Part shown: positions 26,990-35,187 of the stretch, piece by piece
Numbering within the stretch: the stretch's first letter is position 1
How the letters are laid out: every line of letters starts with the position of its first letter
Origin: Roseiarcus sp963824475
GTDB taxonomy: Bacteria > Pseudomonadota > Alphaproteobacteria > Rhizobiales > Beijerinckiaceae
Direction: 5' to 3'
Length of the DNA stretch: 64,000 bases
NCBI GenBank assembly: GCA_963824475.1
Contig: CAWGPR010000001.1
Location: 186,001-250,000, forward strand
Translations under genes and position numbers: made by a program
Notes under the pieces: model-generated
The model's input: the letters and a program-made list of their open reading frames with translations, nothing else
What the model was told of the DNA's origin: nothing
Database searches by the model: none

Positions 26990-27890
26990 TTACTCGACGA
27001 CTTTCCAGCTCGCGTCGGGACTGTACTGGGCCATCGAGGCGCCGAGAGCGGCGGTGTTTGGTCCGAGGTCCTTTTGGTAGACGACGCCATTCTCGCCGCA
27101 GATGAACGTCTCGACGCCGCTGTGGCCGTAGGCGGCCGGCCAGGCGACCATGGCGTGGCCTGCGATCATGTGGCCGTTGATGAGATAGGAAAAAGCGCCG
27201 CCCGGCGCCGCCGGCCCCTGCGCGGTGAGGATGCGGTAGTAATAGCCGTCGTAAGGCTCCGGCTTCTCGCCCGATCGCTCGGCCAGATTGGCGTCTTCAG
27301 CGAATCCGTCAAGCGGCGATATATCGGCCTGATTTTCCGGCGGCCAGTAGAGGCCGTCGTGGGTTCCGGGGGTCGAGATGAACCTGCGCGCGTACTCGCG
27401 CAAGCCGTTGCCGTCGCGATCTAGTCGGAAATATTCGTCCTGGGCGGCGACATAGGCTTTGCACGCTTCGATGGCGCTGAGCTCGTTGTAACCGACCCGG
27501 CGATTGGTCATTTCCTCCTTTCCTTTGGCGACGTCGAAGCGCCAGCCCGTGTCGGTCTTGACGAGCGGCAGCGGCAAGGTCCAGCCGTTCTTGCCGACGC
27601 GCAATATTTTCGTGCCGTCGGGACCGTCCTCGATCGCGGTCTCAGCGGCTGCCGCCTGGTTGAACTCCTTCAGGTTCTCGGCGTCCTCGTCGGCGTCGCC
27701 AGACCTGAGCAACGCCGCGCCGTCCTTGCCGAGAATGCGGTCGCCGAAGCCTGGCGTCTTGGCTTTGGCGGAATTCGACGAGGTCCTTCACCGCTGCTTC
27801 CGGAGTCGGATAGGTCTCTTGGGCGAGCGCTGGAAGCGCCGCGGCGATCAAGACGGCCGCCGCGAAAATGCCGCCGATCCTCATTGTCAT
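26990..27890 (-). pseudogene. DUF2950 exported protein with one frameshift
   Basis: From ATG 27890 a signal peptide (IGGIFAAAVLIAAALPALAQ) and YPTPEAAVKDLVEF are read. Around 27775 the frame moves by one base and continues NSAKAKTPGFGDRILGKDGA and LLRSGDADEDAENLKEFNQA, through WTLPLPLVKTDTGWRFDVAK, RRVGYNELSAIEACKAYVAA, DEYF, PYDGYYYRILTAQGPAAPGG and VAWPAAYGHSGVETFI to 26990. These are DUF2950 hallmarks. DUF2950 genes commonly sit next to DUF3300 genes, as here (29 bases downstream of it). The function of the pair is unknown. One base restores a protein of about 300 residues. Confidence 0.85.
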
Positions 27891-27918
27891 CGTCGTTGTC
27901 CTCGTCCGCGTCCAGCCA

Positions 27919-29712
27919 TCAATGCGCGGCCGGTTTCACGCTCGGCAAATGCGCGCCGCTGGCCAGCCACTGGTCGTAGGTCTCGAACGGTAACCCCAAT
28001 AGATCGTAGGAAACGCGCATATAGCCGTCTGCGCCGCGCGTCACCGCTTCTGGCACCACGGTCCGCACCTCCTGCGCCATCACCCCGACATAGGCGGTAT
28101 GACCGCCGTTGTAGACGAAGCGATAATAGCCAAGGCCGTCGTCGAGCCGACCGAGCAGTACGATATCGTGCTTGAGGCGGATATCGGAGCGGCGACCTCC
28201 GCCGCCGCGCCGCGCGCCACCGCCGCCGCGCGCGCCGCCGCCGAAGCCGCCCCCGCGCCCGCCGCCGAAGCCGCCCCCGCCGCGCGCGCCGCCGAAGCCG
28301 CCCCCGCCGCGCGCGCCGCCGAAGCCGCCCGACATTCCGCCGCGGCTGATCGCGCCGCGATTGGCGAAGGCCGCGTTGGCCCCGCCCATTCGAACTCCGC
28401 CCATCGCCGAGCTTCCGGGCCGCCCGACGTTCGGCCTCGCGGCTGGACGGCTAGCGGGCCTCGCGGCTGGACGGGCGCCGCCGCTAGGACGGCCCGCCGG
28501 ACGCGTAGCCGGACGATTGGCCGCTTGCCCGCCGCCGGGCCGGCCTGGACCGCCAACCCCTCCCGGCCCGCCCGGCCCGCCGGGACGGCCTGGACCACCG
28601 ACGCCGCCTGGCCGGCTGGCGCCGCCGACTCCCCCTGGGCCGCCGGGACGGCCTGCGCCACCGATCCCGCCGGGTCCCCCGATGCCGCCGGGACGACCCG
28701 GACCGCCGATGCCACCGGGCCTCCCGGGTCGGCCAGCGCCGATTCCCGGCTTGCTGCCCATACCGGGCCGGTAGTCCCCGTTCGGCCGCCAAGGCTTCAC
28801 GTTATTGCCGACGTTGCCGAGGTTGACGTTGTTGCCAATGTTGACGTTGCCGTTATTGACGTTGCCGCGCCAGCCCGAATAGCCGGCCCAGACCGGCGGA
28901 TAGATCGCGCCGGTTCCCCAATTCCAATAATTGTTGTTCCACAGCGCCCCGACCGCGATGCCGGCGCCGAACCCGAGAAGAGGCGCGATCCCGGTGTAGG
29001 GCTGATAGGCCGCGACCGGATCGTAGGTCGGGACATAGACGGTCGACGGATCGGTTGGCTGGATGGAGATGTAGCTAGCCGCGGCTTGCGGCGCTGTCGA
29101 ACCCTGAGGCGCGCCGGCCCCTGACGGCGCGCTCGCCTCCACGCGCTCGACCGTCTGCTGATCCGTCGTCTTGAGAGTCCCGGCCGCTTCCGCCTTGGCG
29201 CGAAGTTCCTGGATGACGTCCGCGACGTCCTGGGGTTGGTTCACTTCAGCGTCGCCGAGATCGGTTGTCCAGTCGAGATCCGCGCTCATCAGCTTGATAA
29301 CGTCTGGAAAGCGCGCGAGCGCCTTCACCGCGGGATCCCAATTCTGGTTGTCGATGCTGGAATAATCGTTGTTGGCGACGAGGGCCTGGTTCTTGTCAAG
29401 CCAACGCTGCGCCTGGACGATCTGGACTGGGTACGCGCTCGCCGGCAGCATCTGAGCGAGCAGGGGGTCGGGATAAAGGGCGATAGGCGCCAGCAGCTTC
29501 TCGAGCTCCGCGCGGGTGAACATGCTGTTTGCGGGCGGCTGTTCGGCCTCAGCTGGGGCTGGCGTCCTGGCGGGCGCTGGAGCTGGCGTCGCGGCTGGAG
29601 CCGGGATTTGTTGAGCCTCAGCAAGCAGCGGGTCCGCGGCCAGGGCCAGGGCGACCGCCAAAGCGAACAGGCCATGCGCGCGCTTCGCGCTACGGCCGAT
29701 TGCTCGCATCAT
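27919..29712 (-). CDS. DUF3300 exported protein with Gly-rich middle and S74-like C-terminal domain
   Basis: 597 residues from ATG 29712. A signal peptide (LFALAVALALAADPLLAEAQ) leads into the DUF3300 domain, roughly residues 60-280: FTRAELEKLLAPIALYPDPL, LAQMLPASAYPVQIVQAQRW, STVYVPTYDPVAAYQPY. Then come an Asn repeat (GNVNNGNVNIGNNVNLG), a long Gly/Pro/Arg-rich stretch of GGPGRPGGIGG type, an Ala/Arg/Pro part and a Gly-rich part. The last 80 residues (SDIRLKHDIVLLGRLDDGLG, YYRFVYNG, YVGVMAQEV) resemble the S74 intramolecular chaperone found at the end of phage tailspikes. Probably a cell-surface protein; role unknown. Confidence 0.85.
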   Translation of the reverse strand: MMRAIGRSAKRAHGLFALAVALALAADPLLAEAQQIPAPAATPAPAPARTPAPAEAEQPPANSMFTRAELEKLLAPIALYPDPLLAQMLPASAYPVQIVQAQRWLDKNQALVANNDYSSIDNQNWDPAVKALARFPDVIKLMSADLDWTTDLGDAEVNQPQDVADVIQELRAKAEAAGTLKTTDQQTVERVEASAPSGAGAPQGSTAPQAAASYISIQPTDPSTVYVPTYDPVAAYQPYTGIAPLLGFGAGIAVGALWNNNYWNWGTGAIYPPVWAGYSGWRGNVNNGNVNIGNNVNLGNVGNNVKPWRPNGDYRPGMGSKPGIGAGRPGRPGGIGGPGRPGGIGGPGGIGGAGRPGGPGGVGGASRPGGVGGPGRPGGPGGPGGVGGPGRPGGGQAANRPATRPAGRPSGGARPAARPASRPAARPNVGRPGSSAMGGVRMGGANAAFANRGAISRGGMSGGFGGARGGGGFGGARGGGGFGGGRGGGFGGGARGGGGARRGGGGRRSDIRLKHDIVLLGRLDDGLGYYRFVYNGGHTAYVGVMAQEVRTVVPEAVTRGADGYMRVSYDLLGLPFETYDQWLASGAHLPSVKPAAH

Positions 29713-29836
29713 TGGCGCGCCCTCCCATTTCCCCGTCAGACGGCCGGCGAGCTGCTCGCTCGCGCGCGCGTCAGTGTCCCTTGCAAAAACTCATAAAAGC
29801 GCTCCACGCCGGATCCCGTCCGCCTTTTTGGAAATG

Positions 29837-30220
29837 TCACGTTGCGCCTCCCGCAAGAACGGCGTCGATGGCGGGGAGCAGATCGGTTGCGATGGATCGT
29901 TTGAGGACAAATCCATTGGCTCCCGCTCTAATCGCCGCGAACTCCGCGTTCCTTTCATCGTGAACGCTGAGAGCGATCAGCTTCAGCTGCGGGAAATGGC
30001 TCCGGATTCGGCGAATTAATCCCAGCCCATCTCCGCGTCGTAGCGAGAGATCTACCACGGCCATAGCGACGTGGAGCTGACGCACACTCTCGAACAGCGA
30101 AACTTCATCCCCCACCACCACAACCGCCTCAAACTCCGTCTCAAGGAGACCGCGTACGCCTTCCATCAAGCCAAGATGCCGATCTGCCAAAAGCGCACAA
30201 CCTCTCTCTTTTGCAGGCAT
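29837..30220 (-). CDS. Stand-alone response-regulator receiver domain
   Basis: 127 residues from ATG 30220 (GAAGAG lies just upstream). It reads CALLADRHLGLMEGVRGLLE, FEAVVVVGD, AMAVVDLSLRRGDGLGLIRR (phosphoacceptor Asp), LKLIALSVHDERNAEFAAIR (Ser switch), AGANGFVLKRSIATDLLPAI and DAVLAGGAT. Like NarL/FixJ-type receivers, it ends exactly where a linker to a LuxR-type DNA-binding domain would normally begin, but there is no output domain. Such a domain lies 260 bases away on the opposite strand. An upstream start at 30373 is possible but has no protein-like sequence. Confidence 0.8.
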   Translation of the reverse strand: MPAKERGCALLADRHLGLMEGVRGLLETEFEAVVVVGDEVSLFESVRQLHVAMAVVDLSLRRGDGLGLIRRIRSHFPQLKLIALSVHDERNAEFAAIRAGANGFVLKRSIATDLLPAIDAVLAGGAT

Positions 30221-30480
30221 CTCTTCATTTCGCGTTCGAAGTCCGGGGCGTCTTGTTTCTTCGAGCGAACCTTGGACCCGGAACGCGTCGGCATGACCTC
30301 GAAGATTTACTAGCTCTCGGGATGAAAATTTACGAGGGGCGCCGATCGGGAAGTTGCAGCCAGGGCCGATCAACGTGTCTTATGGGACGGCCTTGGTCGA
30401 GTCATCTCCGATCCGCATGTTGCTTGACAACAGAACTGAGTTCTTGAGTAGTGGCGCGATTATAGTCCCGACGATTACGG

Positions 30481-30729
30481 ATGAATCTTGTTGATTGTCC
30501 GAGTAACGCTCGAGGCGAAAAGGAAGGCGCCAAGTCGCTCACCTCATGTCAGAGAGAGATTCTGCAATTGCTTGCGGAGGGGCGTTCGGCGAAGGAGATT
30601 GCGAACGATCTTGCGATTTCCGCGCGAACTGTCGAATTCCACAAGTACCAAATGATGGAGATGAACGGACTTCGCAGCAGTGCTGAACTTATTCACTTCG
30701 CGATCAAGCATGGGATCGCGACGGTCTGA
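30481..30729 (+). CDS. LuxR-type helix-turn-helix protein without receiver
   Basis: 82 residues: after about 20 unrelated residues it has LTSCQREILQLLAEGRSAKE, IANDLAISARTVEFHKYQMM and LIHFAIKHGIATV, a complete GerE/LuxR DNA-binding domain including the recognition helix. No sensor domain precedes it. It is divergent from the receiver-only gene. The two pieces together equal a normal NarL-type regulator, so they may work as partners or be halves of a rearranged gene. Confidence 0.8.
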   Translation: MNLVDCPSNARGEKEGAKSLTSCQREILQLLAEGRSAKEIANDLAISARTVEFHKYQMMEMNGLRSSAELIHFAIKHGIATV

Positions 30730-31287
30730 TATTGGTCATCGTCGCGGCGCGCGGTCATTTCCTCGCATCCACAACCTCGTAATTTTTCAGGGCGTGGCCT
30801 CGTAATTCTACGAGGTTACATGCGGCTGCCCCTTTCGTAGCGTCGCCAGCGCTCGGCCATCCTCGGTACGCGCCATGTCGGAAATGGCGCGCCGAGGCGA
30901 AGGCAAGCGGACGACGCAACGCCCGCGCTTTAATCGTGGCGCGCAGGATAGAGGAGATGGGAGGGGTCCGATGGGATGGCGAAGCGCTGCAATCTCCCAC
31001 ACAAGCGCGAGCCTCAATTTTAGGGCGGGCCCCGCCCTACATGGTCAATTCAACCGAACTTTCGTCGTCGGATTGGCGGGCGCAACAATCGCAAGCCTCG
31101 GACTTTTCACATTATCACCTGGGGGCGGCGGCATCAGAGATGAGGGGCGCGCCAAAACCAAGGGGACGTCCGACCGCGTCTCCGGTCGACAACCGATTGC
31201 GAAGACTTTCCGCTCGGACATTGAGGGTATCGCGTTCAACTTACCGCCAATCCAGTTCGGCAATCGTGAGTGAAAGGGAGACAGGAA
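30730..31287. other. Intergenic region, no gene recognised
   Basis: About 560 bases. Short direct repeats of CCTCGTAATT(T)TTC/TAC type occur at 30774-30812 (CCTCGTAATTTTTC and CCTCGTAATTCTAC). Open frames in both directions lack family features. No RNA gene or strong hairpin was identified. The 3' part probably includes the promoter of the small exported-protein genes. Confidence 0.4.
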
Positions 31288-31581
31288 ATGAAGCAAACAA
31301 TCAAAACGGAAATGATCTCGAGGCGAAAGGCGCTTTCCCTGCTTGGATTCGGGGCGGCGTTTGGCTTCACGCTATCGGCAGCGCTGGAGCCGTTAGAGGC
31401 CGAAGCACAGACCGTAGCACAGGCCGCGCCCGCCGCCGCGCCCGCCGCCGCCGCACCCGCTCAGGCAACCGGGACGCACGGGATGCAACGGCGGTCGGCG
31501 CGACGCACCACTCGCCATCAGCGACGGCACACGCGCCGTACCGGTCAACCTGCGCCCGCCGCGGCGCCTCCACCGCAGTAG
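31288..31581 (+). CDS. Small exported Tat-like protein with Arg-rich tail
   Basis: 97 residues; ATG 31288 is chosen for the GGGAGACAGG site before it. The N-terminus has SRRKALSLLGFGAAFGFTLS, a twin-arginine-like signal with a cleavage region near AEAQT. The mature part is an Ala/Pro linker, then GTHGMQRRSARRTTRHQRRH and TRRTGQPAP. Proteins with this GTHGMQRR...RR...RHxRRTxR tail are common hypotheticals in Bradyrhizobium-like bacteria. Function unknown; the basic tail might bind the cell surface or nucleic acid. Confidence 0.65.
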   Translation: MKQTIKTEMISRRKALSLLGFGAAFGFTLSAALEPLEAEAQTVAQAAPAAAPAAAAPAQATGTHGMQRRSARRTTRHQRRHTRRTGQPAPAAAPPPQ

Positions 31582-31637
31582 CGGTCCGTCTGCTCTTAAA
31601 CGGCTGATTGCGCGGTTTGACGACCTCGGAATTGCAC

Positions 31638-32087
31638 ATGCCCTCAGCGGACTACGCAACGAGCGAGGCTGCAGACAAAAAGAAAAGGAGGAAACGAAAG
31701 TATCACGTTCCCGCAGAATTCACGGGAAAAGATCTTGTAATGGCGGAACTGCTGAGACGCGGATTCGCGGCGGAGCTTGCAGGCTCTAGTCACGAGAAAC
31801 ATGACATGCTTGTTTGGGTGAGCGGCTCGCGACCGAAACCCATTCAAATCAAGACCGTACATTCGGCGCCGTGGTACGTGCGCCGAGCCAACTTTGCCAA
31901 GCGCGCGGATCAAGTGACGGTGTACGTCCTTCTGGGAGCGGGAGCTGCGACGCCTGCTCGTTTCTTCGTCGTCAAGAACGGTGATCTAGCAGCCCAGGTT
32001 CGCCAGCCACCGACTTGGAAAGCTTTTGGATTCATCGAGGCCAAATCGGTGGAGAAATACGAAGATAAGTGGGACATTTTAAAGTAA
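31638..32087 (+). CDS. Small soluble protein with PD-(D/E)XK nuclease-like core
   Basis: 149 residues from ATG 31638 (an alternative TTG lies at 31608). A Lys/Arg-rich N-terminus is followed by FTGKDLVMAELLRRGFAAEL, EKHDMLVWVSGSRPKPIQIK and TVHSAPWYV. A helix with conserved position (KDLVMAELL), then a D in a hydrophobic strand (HDMLVWV), then a strand with QIKT, is the order expected for the (E)...D...(Q/E)xK catalytic core of the PD-(D/E)XK superfamily. It is compatible with an endonuclease-like or Holliday-junction-resolvase-like protein. The family assignment is by pattern only, so moderate. Confidence 0.5.
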   Translation: MPSADYATSEAADKKKRRKRKYHVPAEFTGKDLVMAELLRRGFAAELAGSSHEKHDMLVWVSGSRPKPIQIKTVHSAPWYVRRANFAKRADQVTVYVLLGAGAATPARFFVVKNGDLAAQVRQPPTWKAFGFIEAKSVEKYEDKWDILK

Positions 32088-32120
32088 GGCCGGTGTTATC
32101 AAACTGAAGGAGGAAACGAG

Positions 32121-32486
32121 ATGAAGACTGCGTTTTACACGCTCGCGCTCGGCGCGGCGCTGTTGCTCACGGCTTCGACCGCATCGGTTCGAGCGGAGGA
32201 CCGAGATTGCACAGTCGATCTCAAGTCCATGTGCGCGGGTATTGCGCCCGGCGAGGGACACGTTCGTGCGTGCATAGAGGCGCACATGAGCGAACTCTCC
32301 GTGGGCTGCTCGTCAAGGCTGTCGAAGGCTGCTTGGGTCTTCTCGGAGTGCCGCGCGGACATCCAGCACTTCTGCCCCCAGGCCACATATGGCAACATTT
32401 CCGACTGTATGAGGCCGCATCTTGGCGAGGCCAGTGACCAATGCAGGGATGCGATAGCGTTCATTGCCTCCCCCGCGGGCGATTAG
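32121..32486 (+). CDS. Exported cysteine-rich protein (GLG1-type repeat)
   Basis: 121 residues with a strong SD (GAAGGAGGAAACGAG). A signal peptide (FYTLALGAALLLTASTASVR) is followed by a mature part with nine Cys in the spacing of the Golgi/FGF-receptor Cys-rich repeat: CTVDLKSMCAGIAPGEGHV, RACIEAHMSELSVGC, FSECRADIQHFCPQ and DCMRPHLGEASDQCRDA. Such small periplasmic proteins are frequent in Rhizobiales; function is unknown. Confidence 0.75.
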   Translation: MKTAFYTLALGAALLLTASTASVRAEDRDCTVDLKSMCAGIAPGEGHVRACIEAHMSELSVGCSSRLSKAAWVFSECRADIQHFCPQATYGNISDCMRPHLGEASDQCRDAIAFIASPAGD

Positions 32487-32684
32487 TAACGCCCAGTGTC
32501 GGCTGGCTTCAAGCGCGACGCCAACATCCGATCTGATTTGCGCGAAAAACCTTAGTCGGCGAGGCGCCCGCGTCGCTTCGCCGCTGGATACCGCCCGCGT
32601 CAGGACAATCGAGCGTCGCCGGCGGCCAATTCTGGGGGCAGCGATTGATTTCAACGTAGAAAGCAAAAATAGAAAGGGAGAGCA

Positions 32685-33149
32685 ATGTTAAGAAGCAATG
32701 TAACGAAGGGCCTTGCAGCGGCAGCCGTCTGCTTTTTTGCCGCTTACGCCGGGACGGCGCAAGAGGTGAAGAATCTCCCACGGGGCGCCACGGCCCATTT
32801 TATCTATTTTCCCACCGGCGGCTCTCAGTTAGATGCCAAAGACCGAGACCAAATACGCGACGTGGCTGGAATGATCCAAAGCGATCCCGACTTCGTCGCC
32901 ACAATCCTTGGCAAGACCGATTCAGTAGGCTCTGCGGGATTCAACGAACGCCTATCACAAAGACGCGCCAATGCTGTATTCGAGGCCATCGTGTATGAAA
33001 ATAAAGTGTCAGAGAACCGGATACAGATGTGCTGGACTGGCGAGCGCCTGCCATTCATATCAACAGCCGATAGAACGGAAGAATCGCAGAACAGAATGGC
33101 TGCGATTATCGTAAGCAAGGCGACGGACGCACATTTTTGTGGCGGATGA
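32685..33149 (+). CDS. Exported OmpA-like peptidoglycan-binding protein
   Basis: 154 residues, SD AAGGGAGAG before ATG 32685. A signal peptide (LAAAAVCFFAAYAGTAQ) is followed by one OmpA C-terminal domain: HFIYFPTGGSQLDAKDRDQI, ATILGKTDSVGSAGFNERLS and QRRANAVFEAIV. TDSVGS...N..LSxxRAxAV is the peptidoglycan-binding motif (Asp and Arg present). It lacks a beta-barrel, so it is a periplasmic or lipoprotein-like cell-wall-binding protein. Confidence 0.82.
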   Translation: MLRSNVTKGLAAAAVCFFAAYAGTAQEVKNLPRGATAHFIYFPTGGSQLDAKDRDQIRDVAGMIQSDPDFVATILGKTDSVGSAGFNERLSQRRANAVFEAIVYENKVSENRIQMCWTGERLPFISTADRTEESQNRMAAIIVSKATDAHFCGG

Positions 33150-33185
33150 GCAGCCTACGTCACCTAGCATTTAGGGAGGATATCC

Positions 33186-33509
33186 GTGCAATCCCGTATC
33201 GCCGTCTTGGCAAGCCTCCTAGCCGTTGGGTTGGTGTTTTCCGCTCTGCCGGCCACAGCGGCCATAACCCACACCACCACGAACTTGAACTTGCGAGCAG
33301 GACCCGGCACGCACCATCGGGTCAAGGCCATCATTCCGGCGGGAGCGCCGATTGATATCGAAAGTTGCGGGGACACTTGGTGCTACATGGCTTGGGCTGG
33401 ACACGTCGGGTACGTCAAACATCAATATCTGATGCACCACGTGACCGTCGAAGTGCCGCCGCTGGTTCATGTGACTCATGTCCATAAGCATGGTCTGATC
33501 AACTTCTAG
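33186..33509 (+). CDS. Exported SH3b-domain protein
   Basis: 107 residues from GTG 33186, which follows AGGGAGGATATCC. After a signal peptide (AVLASLLAVGLVFSALPATA) the bacterial SH3 domain reads TNLNLRAGPGTHHRVKAIIP, GAPIDIESCGDTWCYMAWAG and HVGYVKHQYL, with a Cys pair. A His-rich end follows (VHVTHVHKHG). SH3b domains usually bind cell-wall peptides; the His tail might bind metal. Confidence 0.8.
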   Translation: MQSRIAVLASLLAVGLVFSALPATAAITHTTTNLNLRAGPGTHHRVKAIIPAGAPIDIESCGDTWCYMAWAGHVGYVKHQYLMHHVTVEVPPLVHVTHVHKHGLINF

Positions 33510-33551
33510 CAAGAACGGGAGACAGTTCCGAGCAACGCGAAGGGGACTGCC

Positions 33552-34343
33552 ATGTCGCGCTGGTTATGGGGTGTGCTCGGGGGCGTCGCCCTCGTCGCGA
33601 TCGCAGCCTTCTTCTGGACAGCCAGCAACCAGACGAACGTCACCCCGCCGGTTTCGCCAAGCCCAACGCCGGTCGCCCGCGCGCCGGCTCCCGCCTCTAG
33701 TGCTCAGAGAGCCGCGCCCTCGCCTCCGCCCTCACCTGCGCCCCCGGCCGCGCAGGAGGCCGCGGCGCCGCCCGCTCCCTCTCCGACGGCGCCGCCTGCT
33801 CCCGCTCCTAATCCGGCGCCGGATGCAGGACAGCACGCTGCGTCGCCGCCGGCTCCCGCGCCGCCTCCTAGCGCGCCCTCGGCTCCGCCCGTCGTCGCTC
33901 AGGAGCCTCCGTCTGCTCCCGCTCCGCTCGCCGAACCGCCTCTGCCGCCGCCCGCGCCCGGACGGGAGGCGTCGGAAGTCGCGGGCGTATATGCGCCCAA
34001 GAGCCTTGCGCAACTGGTCGGGACCTGGGCCTATTCCGCGGAGGATTGCGAGCGGCTCTTCCAGCGGCGCGGCGGCGGCTGGGCCTATCGGCAGCCGGTG
34101 GACAAGTTCGCTCAGGCCGCGATTGTCGAGTTGCCGAAGAGGATCCTTCTGCCTTCCGCTACCTGCCGGATCGATCGCGCGTCTGAAGCGGACGGCGCGC
34201 TCAAGGTCAGCGCCGAATGCGAGGACTCGATTAGCTACACGTCCCGGAGCGTGATGATCGCGCTGCGCTCCGCGACCGAACTCGTCTACAGCGCTTCCGG
34301 CGATCCGGCGCTCGCCACAACGCTGAAGAAATGCGCGCCGTGA
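33552..34343 (+). CDS. Membrane-anchored proline-rich protein
   Basis: 263 residues. An N-terminal membrane anchor (LWGVLGGVALVAIAAFFWTA) is followed by about 110 residues that are mostly Pro and Ala. The C-terminal globular part (SLAQLVGTWAYSAEDCERLF, VELPKRILLPSATCRIDRAS, CEDSISY) contains three or four Cys. The first of these blocks is reminiscent of small periplasmic GxWA...C proteins. No family name can be given. The Pro/Ala spacer suggests reach across the periplasm. Confidence 0.7.
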   Translation: MSRWLWGVLGGVALVAIAAFFWTASNQTNVTPPVSPSPTPVARAPAPASSAQRAAPSPPPSPAPPAAQEAAAPPAPSPTAPPAPAPNPAPDAGQHAASPPAPAPPPSAPSAPPVVAQEPPSAPAPLAEPPLPPPAPGREASEVAGVYAPKSLAQLVGTWAYSAEDCERLFQRRGGGWAYRQPVDKFAQAAIVELPKRILLPSATCRIDRASEADGALKVSAECEDSISYTSRSVMIALRSATELVYSASGDPALATTLKKCAP

Positions 34344-34614
34344 GGAGAAAGATTGTCCGACGCTGCGATCGCTTTTCCTGTTTCGAGGCCGGATCGGCCG
34401 AGGAGAAGCGCGGGCTGGGCGCCGAGGTCGACGCGATCCGCCGGGCGACCGATAATAATGGCTGCCCGTCTTGAACTTGCCGAACCATTTGCATGAAGCC
34501 GGGTGGCCTCCTGCGGCTGTTCTTGCCGACTGCTCGGTCGCCGTCAGGTGTAAGACCGGCCCAACAGCAACAAATTTATTCACTGAGGAAACAGAACAAG
34601 GAAGGGCCAACACA

Positions 34615-35187
34615 ATGTCGAGCGAATTTAAGACGCAAGACTGGTCGAAGCCGGTCGCGATGGCGATCCCCAAGGGAGGGTACTTCCAGGATAAGGTCGA
34701 GCAGGGGCGTTACGGGCCCATCTTTCCCAAGACACCGGCCTGTTACGGCTTTTCGATTGTCGCGAAAGTCATTCCCGGCCGCGAAGAGAAGTTCTACGAA
34801 CATGCCAGGACGATCGAAAAGACGATCGCCGAGCAGCCGGACGCTCTTGCGGTGCTAAAATTGCATTATCTGCGCTGGTTGTTGTTTCCCATCAACGGGG
34901 AAACCCACTTCATGTACCAAGGCATTTTCGACACCGACTTCGACAAATACACCGAGGACGCTGTCACGTTGTTCTCCGCCACTGGCATTTCGACAGTATT
35001 CGAAAATCTCGAAGGATTCCCTATGGACTGGAAAACTAATCCGGCATCCTTCGTGACATTCGTTCGCGAGCATCAATGCCCGAGTTTCCTCGAATACGGC
35101 GAGTATCCTTTCGTTAGCGCCGACGAGGTCAAGAAGGCGCTCAAGCTGAAGGCCGCGTTCTCGACCATGCTCGACCAGATGCAATGA
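34615..35187 (+). CDS. Uncharacterised partner protein upstream of Dyp-type peroxidase
   Basis: 190 residues from ATG 34615, GGAAGG upstream. Soluble; no signal peptide. Segments such as YGFSIVAKVIPGREEKFYEH, HYLRWLLFPINGETHFMYQG and IFDTDFDKYTEDAVTLF alternate strand and helix as in a dimeric alpha/beta barrel, the same half-fold as Dyp peroxidases. The stop overlaps the peroxidase start (ATGATG), implying coupled translation. I know no named family; a role as peroxidase accessory or heme-handling protein is inference. Confidence 0.7.
   Translation: MSSEFKTQDWSKPVAMAIPKGGYFQDKVEQGRYGPIFPKTPACYGFSIVAKVIPGREEKFYEHARTIEKTIAEQPDALAVLKLHYLRWLLFPINGETHFMYQGIFDTDFDKYTEDAVTLFSATGISTVFENLEGFPMDWKTNPASFVTFVREHQCPSFLEYGEYPFVSADEVKKALKLKAAFSTMLDQMQ

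Noticed and set aside
28560..28740. Regular GC-rich repeats that might look like a CRISPR array
   Set aside because: They are in-frame Gly-Gly-Pro-Gly-Arg codon repeats within the DUF3300 gene, with no constant repeat/unique spacer pattern.
28099..29124. Long plus-strand frames rich in Ala/Arg/Pro opposite the DUF3300 gene
   Set aside because: They mirror the Gly/Pro/Arg-rich repeats of the real gene on the other strand and show no start site, signal or family text.
29830..30490. Short inverted repeats bordering the split regulator (GTTCTTG with GGCGC)
   Set aside because: The match is only seven bases plus a broken continuation, too weak to call an inversion site; kept only as a hypothesis in the findings.
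33571..34673. Arg/Pro-rich frames on both strands over the Pro-rich anchored protein
   Set aside because: They are frame shadows of the GC-rich proline codons; the chosen frame has a membrane anchor and a Cys-containing domain.
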